Source: Pseudogulbenkiania subflava DSM 22618
GTDB taxonomy: Bacteria; Pseudomonadota; Gammaproteobacteria; Burkholderiales; Chromobacteriaceae
DNA length: 64,000 nt
Assembly: GCF_900177275.1 (NCBI RefSeq)
Contig: NZ_FXAG01000009.1
Span: forward strand, 92,094 to 156,093
Reading direction: 5' to 3'
Shown one piece after another: positions 55,495 through 63,769 of the stretch. Under the pieces are notes generated by a model. It saw only the letters and a program-made list of their open reading frames with translations. It was not told the DNA's origin and searched no databases. Positions within the stretch are counted from its first letter, which is position 1, and every line of letters begins with the position of its first letter. The position numbers and the translations under genes were made by a program.

Positions 55495-56733
55495 TTGGCA
55501 CGTCGCAGAGTTGTAATAACCGGATTGGGGATTATTTCCCCAGTCGGCAATACTGTCGAACAAGCCTGGCAAAATATACTTGCTGGGCAATCCGGGATTG
55601 ATCGGATAACACGTTTCGACACTTCCGCTCTTCCGGTGCAGATTGCAGGTGAAGTCAAAGATTTTGATATCACCCAGTACTTATCAACGAAAGATGCCCG
55701 CCGCATGGATACTTTTATCCATTACGGTATGGCTGCGGGCATTCAGGCGATCAAAGATGCTGGGATTGAAGCTCAACCATTCAATGCCGAACGTATTGGT
55801 GTATCGATTGGTTCCGGTATTGGTGGTTTGCCTATGATTGAAACCACTCGTGATGAATTCGTAGCGGCTGGGGTACGAAAAATCTCTCCATTCTTTGTTC
55901 CTGGTTCAATCATAAATATGATATCAGGCAACCTATCGATCATGTATGGATTTAAAGGGCCTAGTATCGCGTTAGTCAGCGCTTGCTCGACAGGCACGCA
56001 CTGCATTGGTGATGCCGGTCGCTTAATCGAATATGGTGACGTTGACATCATGATAGCTGGCGGGGCTGAATGTACTATTTCCCCGCTGGGAATTGGTGGG
56101 TTCAGTGCTGCACGTGCACTCTCTACTCGCAATGATGACCCGAAAACGGCAAGTCGTCCTTGGGATAGGGATCGTGATGGTTTCGTACTAGGAGAGGGAG
56201 CTGGGGTCGTGGTACTTGAAGAATACGAGCATGCCAAAGCGCGTGGCGCCAAAATATATGCCGAGTTGGCTGGTTTCGGAATGAGTGCTGACGCAAGCCA
56301 CATGACGGCTCCTTGCGAAAATGGAGATGGAGCAGCGCGATGTATTAACAACGCATTGCATAATGCTCGACTGAATCCACAGGACGTACAGTATGTCAAC
56401 GCTCACGGTACTTCAACGCCACTCGGTGACAGGGCGGAAACTATTGCACTCAAACGTGCATTTGATGGCCACGCAAAGAGGTTGGTTATTAATTCGACCA
56501 AGTCAATGACAGGGCATTTGTTAGGTGCGGCTGGTGGTATTGAGTCAGTATTTTCAACTCTTGCTGTTTACAATCAGGTTTCACCTCCTACCATCAACAT
56601 CTTTAATCAGGACAAATTGTGTGATCTTGATTGCTGCGCAAATGAGGCGCGAAAAATGAAAATTGATGTCGCCATTTCCAACTCCTTTGGTTTCGGAGGG
56701 ACAAATGCAACCATTGCCATCAAGCGAGTTTAG
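55495..56733 (+). CDS. fabF: 3-oxoacyl-ACP synthase II (KAS II) paralogue
   Basis: A 412-residue KAS II: VVITGLGIISPVGN at the start, the nucleophile in VSACSTGTHCIGDA, and the two histidines in NAHGTSTPLGD and SMTGHLLGAAGG. The chosen start is TTG 55495 (M-A-R-R-R-V-V-I-T-G), 6 bases after GGAG; the TTG at 55483 is also in frame. It elongates fatty acyl-ACP. It follows fabH by about 160 bases in the same direction. No acyl-carrier protein, fabD or fabG lies adjacent. Confidence 0.93.
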   Translation: MARRRVVITGLGIISPVGNTVEQAWQNILAGQSGIDRITRFDTSALPVQIAGEVKDFDITQYLSTKDARRMDTFIHYGMAAGIQAIKDAGIEAQPFNAERIGVSIGSGIGGLPMIETTRDEFVAAGVRKISPFFVPGSIINMISGNLSIMYGFKGPSIALVSACSTGTHCIGDAGRLIEYGDVDIMIAGGAECTISPLGIGGFSAARALSTRNDDPKTASRPWDRDRDGFVLGEGAGVVVLEEYEHAKARGAKIYAELAGFGMSADASHMTAPCENGDGAARCINNALHNARLNPQDVQYVNAHGTSTPLGDRAETIALKRAFDGHAKRLVINSTKSMTGHLLGAAGGIESVFSTLAVYNQVSPPTINIFNQDKLCDLDCCANEARKMKIDVAISNSFGFGGTNATIAIKRV

Positions 56734-56944
56734 TAGGCTACATAAAATTGCGCCAAAAAACTATGCAATGCAACCCGCGAAGTAAGCGTCTGTGGAGAGA
56801 AATTTAGTGGCAGTAGCCATGTTCACCATTGACATAGTTTGGTGAGTAAAATATGGCGAGCTGGACTATTTTGATGCGATAGATGATTTTTATATATCAA
56901 TTCTTGATGGTCATTCAACTCCGTTAAATACATCTAGATTGGCG

Positions 56945-56950
56945 TATAAT
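56945..56950 (+). promoter_or_regulatory. Candidate -10 element of rpsK
   Basis: A consensus TATAAT lies 45 bases upstream of the rpsK ATG in an AT-rich gap. The -35 is weak, so this is a suggestion only. Confidence 0.4.
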
Positions 56951-56994
56951 ATTACAATAGGTACGCCCATGCAAAATATAATGGAATACAGATA

Positions 56995-57390
56995 ATGGCT
57001 AAATCAAAGTCGACTGTTCGAGTAAGTAAAAAAATTCGTAAGATGATAAGCGATGGGGTTGTGCACGTACATGCATCATTCAACAACACGATCATTACGA
57101 TCACCGATAGACACGGCAATGCACTGTCTTGGGCAACTTCTGGCAGCGTTGGCTTTAAGGGTTCGCGTAAGAGCACGTCCTTTGCTGCGCAAATTGCGGC
57201 CGAACATGCCGGTAACGTTGCCAAAGAATATGGTGTGAAAAACCTCGCTGTTCGTATCAGAGGCCCTGGCCCAGGTCGTGAATCTGCTGTCCGTTCGCTT
57301 AATAAGCAAGGTTTCAGCATAATCAGTATCTCTGACGTAACGCCGGTGCCACATAACGGTTGTCGCCCGCCCAAAAAACGTCGTATTTAA
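56995..57390 (+). CDS. rpsK: Ribosomal protein S11 paralogue outside a ribosomal operon
   Basis: A 131-residue S11 with all usual blocks: [58 protein letters not shown] and the C-terminal [16 protein letters not shown]. It is full-length and looks functional. rpsM, rpsD and rpoA, the normal neighbours, are absent; instead fabF lies upstream and an IS5-type element downstream. A solitary S11 is unusual and suggests an acquired or duplicated copy. S11 lines the 30S platform near the E site. Confidence 0.93.
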   Translation: MAKSKSTVRVSKKIRKMISDGVVHVHASFNNTIITITDRHGNALSWATSGSVGFKGSRKSTSFAAQIAAEHAGNVAKEYGVKNLAVRIRGPGPGRESAVRSLNKQGFSIISISDVTPVPHNGCRPPKKRRI

Positions 57391-57568
57391 TAGCACTATG
57401 CCATATTGAGCTTAGGGTGTTTTTCCCCTCAGTTCCAGAGATTGGTCTTCAGAGCGCTTGTATTCATACTTTCTGAGCGTACCTTGTACTGCTGAATAAG
57501 AAGCATCAACTGCGTCTTAGATGAGTAGGCAATAACAAAAAAATGTAGCTCTGTTTGAATAGACTGTT

Positions 57569-58799
57569 GGGCACCTCGAATTATCCAATTCTTGGCGGAG
57601 CGTGACGTACAAACCCGCCACTTGAGGCAAGGCCAATGCGTTTTAGCACCAGTTATTGCTTAATTTTTGCGCCCCGGTGGCCATTTGAGCCACCGCAGGC
57701 GCCATTTGGGCGTTAAGGCCGTCACGCCTGCCGTTTTCAGGAAGCACAGCCGGCGCAGGTTGTAGCTGGCCACCTTCCAGTTCAGATGCAAGGTCGCGCT
57801 GGCCAGACCAATGCTGCGCAGGACCTTGCCGCCTTGCTGTTCGAGGGCGCCAAAGACATGCTCAATACGGGCGCGGGTCTTGGCGATGCGGCGGTTTCTC
57901 CCTTCCCGGCACTCGGACAGCGGGCACTTTTTCTGGGCTTTGCGCTGGATGTGAAGACGCCAGCTCTGGCCGGTCAGGCGGGCTTCACGCTGCTGACCGA
58001 CGTAGCCTTTGTCGGCCCAGACATCACGGGCCGTATTGCCCGGATCGAGCACCGCCTCGAAGTGTAGGGTGTCGTGCTCGCTGGCAGTGGCAACCACGAT
58101 GCGCCGGATCAGCTTGTAGCGCTTGTCGGTGCTGGCGGATAGCTTATAGCCGAAGTAGGACTTGCCATGCTTCTTGGTCCATTTGGCGTTGGTGTCTTTC
58201 TGCCGACGCTTGGCTGGCGGCCAGTCGGCCGGAGTGGCCTGCTGCTGAACGAGCTCTTTCTCTTCGGCGGTAATCCCCTGGCGCGGCACGGGGACGATGC
58301 TGGCATTGATCATCTGGCCACCGCGGGCGATATAGCCATGCTAATTGAGCTGCCGATTAACGGCAGCAAAGATGGTTTCGCTGGCGTTGGCGGCGATCAG
58401 GCGTTCCTTGAAGATCCAGATTGTGGTGCGATCCGGGATCTGGCTGCTGTCACGCAAGCCGACGAAACGCTGAAAGCTCAGGCGATCCAGCAGCTGGAAT
58501 TCCATCTGTTCGTCACTGAGATTGAACAGTTGCTGAATCAGCAGGATCCTCACCATCAGTTCGGTGGGAAACGGCGGGCGTCCACCTCGTTCACGACTGG
58601 GGCGAGGTGCGGCACGGTCGATCTCGGCGGCCAAGGCGGCAAAGTCGACATGCTCTTGCAGGGTACGCAGTACATCTCCGAGCCTGTCGAGCTTGGCTTC
58701 TCGTTCTTGTCCGGCAAAAAGGCTGTTCTTGATCATGCGAGAACGGTCCGAAGGGGCATGTCTCCATCATGCCATGAACTGGAGTTTTTCGAGGTGCCC
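57569..58799 (-). mobile_element. IS5-family insertion sequence (inactive copy)
   Basis: Inverted repeats GGGCACCTCGAA at 57569-57580 and TTCGAGGTGCCC at 58788-58799 bound a 1.23-kb element. The transposase inside contains a nonsense codon. The flanks TGTT and TTCA are not a matching 4-base target duplication. It separates rpsK from the second mer locus. Confidence 0.83.
57660..58736 (-). pseudogene. IS5-family transposase split by a stop codon
   Basis: The first part (58736-58344) is the N-terminal DUF772-type domain (RPPFPTELMVRILLIQQLFNLSDEQMEF, then DRTTIWIFKERL). It ends Q-L-N-stop at TAG 58343-58341, and the same frame continues HGYIARGGQMINAS, where the stop replaces a glutamine codon. 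The second part holds KWTKKHGKSYFGYKLS, ADKGYVG and the RARIEHVFG catalytic end. A single base change would restore it. Confidence 0.87.
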
Positions 58800-59114
58800 T
58801 TCAGGGTCTGAGCCTGCGATAACGAGCGACGATATCCTTCCAGCTCAAGGCGTCCAGCCAAGCTGGCTTGGTGGAATCCCGGCAGCAGAGCTGGTTCGTT
58901 TATTGCTGGGCCAATTTCCAGACGAATAATGACCTGGTGCGGTTCTTGACGAGAAATGTTGCCGTGGACGTTCCTGCAGCATCCTCGTGCATCCTTCCTC
59001 CTGTGATGCCATTCCCGCCGGGGATACCGACTCATAGTTCGGACGCCGCCGGCTGTTTCATCCGCCTTGCCGTTATCAAAGATGGCTCGGGGTGCCGGCG
59101 GCGTGGTTTGACAA
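58800..59114. other. 315-base stretch with no supported gene
   Basis: It lies between the IS5 end and the GDCCVxC gene. Minus-strand open frames cross it (about 58733-59122), but they match no known protein and their composition is not gene-like. A decayed fragment of a mobile element is possible. Confidence 0.4.
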
Positions 59115-59327
59115 CTACCCACAGCACCCGCGCTGCGCCTGGATCGGCGGACATTTCACCGAGCCGAACGAACAGAACACACAGCAGTCACCCGGATGGG
59201 GGCGTAGCAAGGCCTTGCAGCTGCTGCACTCGTAGAAGAACTGGCAGGCCTCCATGGGCATGGTTTCTCGTTTGGCGAAGCCACAGTGGGGGCAGGTCAG
59301 CACGGATTCGAGAACGATAGCACTCAT
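59115..59327 (-). CDS. GDCCVxC-domain small cysteine-rich protein
   Basis: A 70-residue protein: LTCPHCGFAK, YECSSCKALLRP and the motif GDCCVFCSFGSVKCPP, ending GCCG. Some relatives carry selenocysteine in this motif; here cysteine is used. The family is found near mer genes, suggesting a thiol-based mercury or redox role. It is the last gene of merTP-GDCCVxC; the copy at 4970-5132 is broken. Confidence 0.83.
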   Translation of the reverse strand: MSAIVLESVLTCPHCGFAKRETMPMEACQFFYECSSCKALLRPHPGDCCVFCSFGSVKCPPIQAQRGCCG

Positions 59328-59334
59328 CGCAGTC

Positions 59335-59610
59335 TCACTTCTGCAGGGTGGAGGGATAGCCCGCGTTCGTGGTCGCTCTGGTCAGCACCTCCGGCTGGGT
59401 CTTGTCGGGGTCGAAGGTCACGATGGCCGTCTTCTTGTCGCTATCCACTTTGACGTCACTCACCCCGGACACCTTCTCCAGTGACTTTTTGACCGTGATG
59501 GGGCAGAGACTGCACGTCATGTTCTTCACCTCGAGCGTGACGGTCTTCGGGGGCGCGGCCAATGCTGCAACGGGAAGGGCAATAAGTGCAGCAGTCAGAC
59601 GATTGAGCAT
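59335..59610 (-). CDS. merP: Periplasmic mercury-binding protein MerP (second locus)
   Basis: A 91-residue protein with a signal peptide (ALPVAALAAPP) and an HMA domain with NMTCSLCPITVKKSLEKV. It differs from the first MerP in the metal-binding x-x pair (SL against SA) and in most surface residues. It follows merT by 12 bases and precedes the GDCCVxC gene by 7. Confidence 0.94.
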   Translation of the reverse strand: MLNRLTAALIALPVAALAAPPKTVTLEVKNMTCSLCPITVKKSLEKVSGVSDVKVDSDKKTAIVTFDPDKTQPEVLTRATTNAGYPSTLQK

Positions 59611-59622
59611 GGGAAGCTCCTT

Positions 59623-59970
59623 TCAGTAGAACAGCGGTACCAAGGACGGCACGGCGAGTAGGCCGAGCAGCAACACGGAGATAATCCAGAATGTGAGCCG
59701 CTGCCGTCTGATCGTGCGTGGATTAGCGCAAGGCGTCTTCGGGTCGCAGGCCCGCGGCATCTGATAGAGCCTGCGCCAGGCGAGCCCGAGAAACAGCAGC
59801 GTCAACCCGATGAAAATGGGCCGGTACGGTTCCATCGCCGTCAGGCTGCCGACCCACGTCCCGCCGATGCCCAGCGCCAGCAGCACGAGCGGCCCGATGC
59901 AGCACACCGACCCACCGATAGCGGCCAGTACCCCGGCGATGAGGGGACCTTTCCCATTGCTCGGTGCCAT
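59623..59970 (-). CDS. merT: Mercuric ion transport protein MerT (second locus)
   Basis: A 115-residue protein with three membrane segments. The Hg(II) pair lies in the first (GGSVCCIGPLVLL) and a second pair in the loop (RACDPKTPCANP). ATG 59970 follows AGGAAACAGGC; the GTG at 59991 is less likely. It is divergent from merR2 with the operator between them. The locus has no merA, so reduction would depend on the MerA encoded at 3235-4923. Confidence 0.94.
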   Translation of the reverse strand: MAPSNGKGPLIAGVLAAIGGSVCCIGPLVLLALGIGGTWVGSLTAMEPYRPIFIGLTLLFLGLAWRRLYQMPRACDPKTPCANPRTIRRQRLTFWIISVLLLGLLAVPSLVPLFY

Positions 59971-60004
59971 GCCTGTTTCCTTCAAACTCACCTTGATAGT
60001 GTTA

Positions 60005-60035
60005 CTATAAATTCCGTACTAAGGTACGGAATCAA
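60005..60035 (-). promoter_or_regulatory. merT promoter and MerR operator (second locus)
   Basis: On the minus strand TTGATT (60035-60030) and TTATAG (60010-60005) flank a 19-bp spacer containing the dyad CCGTAC-TAAG-GTACGG (60014-60029 on the plus strand). The same arrangement as at 2055-2085. Confidence 0.9.
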
Positions 60036-60046
60036 GGGGTATTTTG

Positions 60047-60445
60047 ATGGTAGCAGACCTGACGATCGGCAAGTTGGCGGATGCGGCAGGAGTCAATGTC
60101 GAGACGATCCGTTATTACCAGCGGCGTGGTCTGCTGGATGAACCTGCCAAGCCGCAGGGAGGTCATCGGCGCTACACGACAGATCAGGTGAAACGGATAC
60201 GCTTCATCAAGCGGGCACAAGCACTGGGCTTCACGCTGACCGAAGTCAGCGGGCTCCTTCAGTTGAATGGGGGGTGCGCCTGTGCGGAAACGCAGGCACT
60301 GGCTCTCCGTAAGCTGGCGCTGATCGAACAGAAGATCGCCGACCTGGCCGCCATGCGGGATGTCTTGGGCGGGCTGGTACAACAGTGCCATGCGGGCGAT
60401 GGCGAGACCTCATGCCCGATCATCGATGTGCTGGCACGAGAGTGA
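60047..60445 (+). CDS. merR: Mercury-responsive regulator MerR (second locus)
   Basis: A 132-residue MerR. The DNA-binding part is [24 protein letters not shown]. Metal cysteines lie at C77 and C79 (GGCACAE), C114 and C123 (CHAGDGETSC); C79, C114 and C123 keep the spacing of classical MerR. ATG 60047 is preceded by an in-frame TTG, not preferred. It is divergent from merT2. Confidence 0.95.
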   Translation: MVADLTIGKLADAAGVNVETIRYYQRRGLLDEPAKPQGGHRRYTTDQVKRIRFIKRAQALGFTLTEVSGLLQLNGGCACAETQALALRKLALIEQKIADLAAMRDVLGGLVQQCHAGDGETSCPIIDVLARE

Positions 60446-60578
60446 GTACAGGTAGACGATTTTCAGCTCGCTGTTGACTAACCACATGGACCTCGCCCAA
60501 TTCGGCATGACTCCGTCCCGAAAACAGAGTGTCAAAACGGCATAGCCGCTTTAACCAATCAAGACGAAAGAACACGTA

Positions 60579-60974
60579 ATGAACGAAACAGCCATCACTA
60601 CTGTCGTCAACCATAACGAATGCTATGCACTGAAAAATGGGACCTTGGTGGAAATTGCATGCCCCATCGAGATTTACCCAGAACATGCGGATGCACACAC
60701 CAATATCGTCGCCAATGGCTACGGCCTGGAACTGACGACGGAGCCGGAAACGGGGTGGGCCCAGTCCAGCATTTGCCTGTACCGTGCTTTTGACCGCGCC
60801 CTGCAGAAAGGTAAACCGTTATATTACATTGAGATTTTTGGTCAGAGTTCCTTGTTTGCCACACTGGTCGCTAATACCTTCCTTGAGCTACTGGAAGTGC
60901 TCCGTGTGGCCCAGCCCTTGACCGATCTCATCGGTAAGGAGCTAACCGCAGGCATTCATGACCTTTCGCAATAA
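60579..60974 (+). CDS. Hypothetical protein, 131 residues
   Basis: A soluble acidic protein of 131 residues with no signal peptide or membrane segment. A mixed alpha/beta pattern is predicted and LVANTFLELLEVLRVAQPLTDLIGKEL forms a C-terminal helix pair. No family is recognised. AAGACGAAAGAAC precedes the ATG. It begins a run of three small genes typical of plasmid or transposon backbones. Confidence 0.65.
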   Translation: MNETAITTVVNHNECYALKNGTLVEIACPIEIYPEHADAHTNIVANGYGLELTTEPETGWAQSSICLYRAFDRALQKGKPLYYIEIFGQSSLFATLVANTFLELLEVLRVAQPLTDLIGKELTAGIHDLSQ

Positions 60975-60992
60975 GCAGGAAAAGCGGCATCC

Positions 60993-61364
60993 ATGGGCTA
61001 TAAATTTGAGCACTCTGACTGGGCAGCGGCTGACGGCTGGATCAAGTCGTCCAAGCGATTGCCCGACATGGGCGAGGAAGTATGGGTAGCCCGCTGGCTA
61101 ACCGGCATCCACATGAAATACGAGGTGATCAAGGATCAGATGCTTAACCCGAGTATTTTTTTGCAGGATGCGTCGAGCCATGGGCTGACGTTTTACTGGC
61201 AGCCGGTAATCGGTGCCTCGGCGCCAGCGAGTCCACCCTTGCCAGACTCGTTGCCCAAGACATGGGCTGAGCAGTATCTGGAGTGGCTGAACTGCGATGA
61301 AGCGAGCGCTCTCGCCAATACCATGGAGATAGTGCGGCGCTTGATGGCCCGACTGGAGAAATAG
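60993..61364 (+). CDS. Small protein resembling DUF551
   Basis: A 123-residue protein. WIKSSKRLPDMGEEVWVARW and the later TFYWQPV, followed by P-P-L-P, match the W-x-x-V-xx-xLP...VL...H-x-W-x-P pattern of DUF551-type phage and plasmid proteins. It lies 18 bases after the previous gene. The C-terminus has an extra helical segment. Function unknown. Confidence 0.6.
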   Translation: MGYKFEHSDWAAADGWIKSSKRLPDMGEEVWVARWLTGIHMKYEVIKDQMLNPSIFLQDASSHGLTFYWQPVIGASAPASPPLPDSLPKTWAEQYLEWLNCDEASALANTMEIVRRLMARLEK

Positions 61365-61366
61365 CT

Positions 61367-61603
61367 ATGCATGCCCATTGTCCGCGGAGCTGTTCCGGTG
61401 GCGGAGCGAATCGGCAAAGTGCGTTGTCGGTGGGCCAGTTGATGAGGCTCAGCATAGATGCCCAGAAGAGGGTCGAAGAAGCGGCTGGTGCCATGCGGTG
61501 CAGCTACTGCGGCTGTGTCCACATCGCCGATGGCGATACCCGTCAGGCTATCGGAACACTGGATGGAGGCGTATCGGGATCGGGCTGGTATTCGACCATG
61601 TGA
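61367..61603 (+). CDS. Small zinc-ribbon-like hypothetical protein
   Basis: A 78-residue protein with one C-x2-C (MRCSYCGCVHIADGDTRQ) near its end, followed by TLDGGVSGSGWYS. The first ATG lies 2 bases after the preceding stop; a start at 61493 (MRCSYCGC) is possible, as the C-terminal 36 residues alone look conserved-type. It is a typical accessory-plasmid protein with no known role. Confidence 0.55.
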   Translation: MHAHCPRSCSGGGANRQSALSVGQLMRLSIDAQKRVEEAAGAMRCSYCGCVHIADGDTRQAIGTLDGGVSGSGWYSTM

Positions 61604-61746
61604 CATAGTTACGAACTAGGCAGTACACCGCCATGCGGTGGGGAGCCAGGTAGTTTTTAGGCTAAGGCGTGATAAGTCCTGATTATCACGCCTTATTTTG
61701 TGCCAGAATCACCTTGAAATTGCCGGGCTATTGGTATGTATTTACA

Positions 61747-61758
61747 TGGTACGTACCA
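61747..61758. promoter_or_regulatory. Palindromic operator before the kfrA-like gene
   Basis: TGGTACGTACCA is a perfect 12-bp palindrome 31 bases before the ATG of the KfrA-like protein. A second near-repeat (CAGTACGAAAT) follows. KfrA-type proteins bind their own promoters, so it is a reasonable operator candidate. Confidence 0.55.
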
Positions 61759-61788
61759 CAGTACGAAATTCGAGTCAGAGGTGGCATC

Positions 61789-62784
61789 ATGGCCAGAGCC
61801 GGCATCTACAAGTCCGAAGTCCAAAAAGCGCGTGATGCCTTGCTGGCACAAGGCATCAACCCCTCAATCGACGCGGTGCGCGCCGAGCTAGGCAATACCG
61901 GCTCGAAGACCACGATCCACCGCTATCTGAAAGAGCTCGAGGAGGAGGAAGGCGCCGGCTTCGGCCGCGGCGTCGCCGTCAGTGAGGCCATCCAGGACCT
62001 GGTCGGGCGGCTCGCCGCACGGCTGCACGAAGAGGCCGAGGCGCGCGTCAGCGAGCTTCAAGCTCGCCATGTCGAGCAGCTCGCGCAGCACGACAAGGCG
62101 GTGGCCAAGCTGAAACAGGAAATAGAAGGGCTCAGCAGCCACTTGCAGCGTACCGAAGCCACCCTGCAGACCGAGCAAGCGGCGCACGAGCAAACCCGCC
62201 AAGCACAGCAGGCCGCCACACTGTTGAATGCCCAACTCGAACAACAGGTAGCCGACCTCAAGGAGCGACTGGCCGAAAACGCAGCACATCGGCAATCGCT
62301 CGAAGACAAGCACCGCCACGCGCGCGAAGCGCTCGAACACTACCGCGAGTCGGTCAAGGAGCAGCGCGAGCAGGAGCAGCGCCGGCACGAACAGCAGGTG
62401 CAGCAGCTGCAGGCCGAACTGCGTACGCTGAACCAGACGCTGATCGTGAAGCAGAACGAGCTGACTCACGCCTACCAGGACGCGGCCCGTACCGGTGCCG
62501 AGCTGGTGGCCACCCGCAAGGAGCTACGCCGCAGCGAGCAGGCAGCGGAGAACGCTGGCAAGGCACGCGACGTGCTTCAGGGGCACGCCACTCATCTGGA
62601 GACGAGTGTTGCTACACTGAACGAACGTCTACAGCAGCTCAGTGCCAGTCGCGACGAGCTGTGGCAACTACTCCAAGGCAAATCTGAATCGGTCATCCCT
62701 AACACGCAGGGCAACGAGGGTGAGATCACTATGGATCTGTTTAACGGCGCGGACCGCGCCATCGATCCAAACGGTAAGCCGTAA
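61789..62784 (+). CDS. KfrA-like DNA-binding coiled-coil protein
   Basis: A 331-residue protein: an N-terminal winged-helix KfrA-type domain (GIYKSEVQKARDALLAQGINPSIDAVRAELG, then GSKTTIHRYLKELEEEE) and about 200 residues of continuous coiled coil rich in E, Q and R, ending in a short acidic tail. KfrA-type proteins bind their own promoter and form filaments linked to plasmid partition. ATG 61789 is preceded by GAGGTGGC. The long frame to 61669 includes promoter sequence. Confidence 0.88.
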   Translation: MARAGIYKSEVQKARDALLAQGINPSIDAVRAELGNTGSKTTIHRYLKELEEEEGAGFGRGVAVSEAIQDLVGRLAARLHEEAEARVSELQARHVEQLAQHDKAVAKLKQEIEGLSSHLQRTEATLQTEQAAHEQTRQAQQAATLLNAQLEQQVADLKERLAENAAHRQSLEDKHRHAREALEHYRESVKEQREQEQRRHEQQVQQLQAELRTLNQTLIVKQNELTHAYQDAARTGAELVATRKELRRSEQAAENAGKARDVLQGHATHLETSVATLNERLQQLSASRDELWQLLQGKSESVIPNTQGNEGEITMDLFNGADRAIDPNGKP

Positions 62785-62818
62785 AAAAAAAAAACGACAT
62801 GATCGAAGGGAGACGAGA

Positions 62819-63220
62819 ATGCAAGGGACGGTGTGTGAACTGGTGAAGGCGGGGCCCGCGATGCAGGTAGCTGCTATTCGCCAAGGTTTGTCCACGGCGG
62901 ACTTGGCCGCCGTGCAGGAAGACTTGGGGTTGCCGCTCGAGGAGCTGTGCGTGGTCATTGGCGTGGCGGAGCGAACATTCACACGCCAACTTACCAAAGA
63001 AGGACGGCTTGATTCAGCCGCCAGCGAGCGGCTGTTACGCTTGGTGACACTGGTGGGCGAAATGCAAACAGCGCTGGGTAGCAAGGAACGGGCTGTCGAA
63101 TGGCTGACGTGCCATCACGACGAGCTGGAATGCCGGCCGATCACGCTGGTGGATACGGCGATCGGCACCGCACAAGTGCGGCGGATCATCCGTGCAATAG
63201 AACATGGACTGCCGGTGTGA
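62819..63220 (+). CDS. DUF2384 (Xre/MbcA/ParS-type) antitoxin-like protein
   Basis: A 133-residue protein: helix-turn-helix (LSTADLAAVQEDLGLPLEELCVVIGVAERTFTRQL) and a C-terminal MbcA/ParS toxin-binding part (SERLLRLVTLVGEMQTALGSKERAVEWL, then PITLVDTAIGTAQVRRIIRAIEHGLPV). These antitoxins usually precede a RES-domain toxin gene. Here the next gene is a DEDDh exonuclease, and no RES gene is present up to the window edge. GAAGGGAGACG precedes the ATG. Confidence 0.87.
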   Translation: MQGTVCELVKAGPAMQVAAIRQGLSTADLAAVQEDLGLPLEELCVVIGVAERTFTRQLTKEGRLDSAASERLLRLVTLVGEMQTALGSKERAVEWLTCHHDELECRPITLVDTAIGTAQVRRIIRAIEHGLPV

Positions 63221-63275
63221 TCGGCGGAGCCAAGTCCATGCCCCGGCAGGGGCAAGCTGATGACCCTATCTGGAT

Positions 63276-63769
63276 ATGCCGATGCTGATCTTTTTGGACA
63301 CCGAGTTCACCGACTTCATCGACTGTGAGCTGATCAGCATCGGCATGGTTGGCGAAGACGGCAGGCACGAACTGTACCTGGAAGTGCAGGATTTCGACCG
63401 ATCGAAGTGCAATGCCTTCGTCCAATCGGCCGTATGGTCGCAGCTCGGCCGCATCGAGGAGGCCATCGTACGCAAGGTGGACGTGCAAGCCCGGTTGCGA
63501 GACTGGTTTGCCACGCTGCCGCGCAGCGTGACGATCGCCTGTGACTCTCAGCATGATCGCGACCTGCTGGCCGATGCGTTAGATGGCGAGTGGCCGAACA
63601 ACCTAGCCGGATGGTTCGACCTGCGGCCCCTGATTGACACCGGGGTCTTCGACCGAGCGGTTGCGAATACCACACGAAGGCACGCCCCTGGCACCATGCT
63701 TTGTACGACGCCCAAGCCCATCGGGTAGGCTGGTTGGCCTGGATGGATCAGCGCCGGCGCGATAAATGA
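63276..63769 (+). pseudogene. DEDDh 3'-5' exonuclease, frameshifted near the end
   Basis: The first 130 or so codons give an RNase T/DnaQ-like protein: FLDTEFTDF (first D and E), DSQHDRDLLADAL (second D), then VFDRAVAN. Loss of one base near 63665 moves the rest into another frame, where it reads YHTKARPWHHALYDAQAH, the HxxxxD catalytic end, up to TGA 63767-63769. In the original frame it stops at 63728. A sequencing error is possible. It could be the partner of the preceding DUF2384 protein. Confidence 0.75.
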
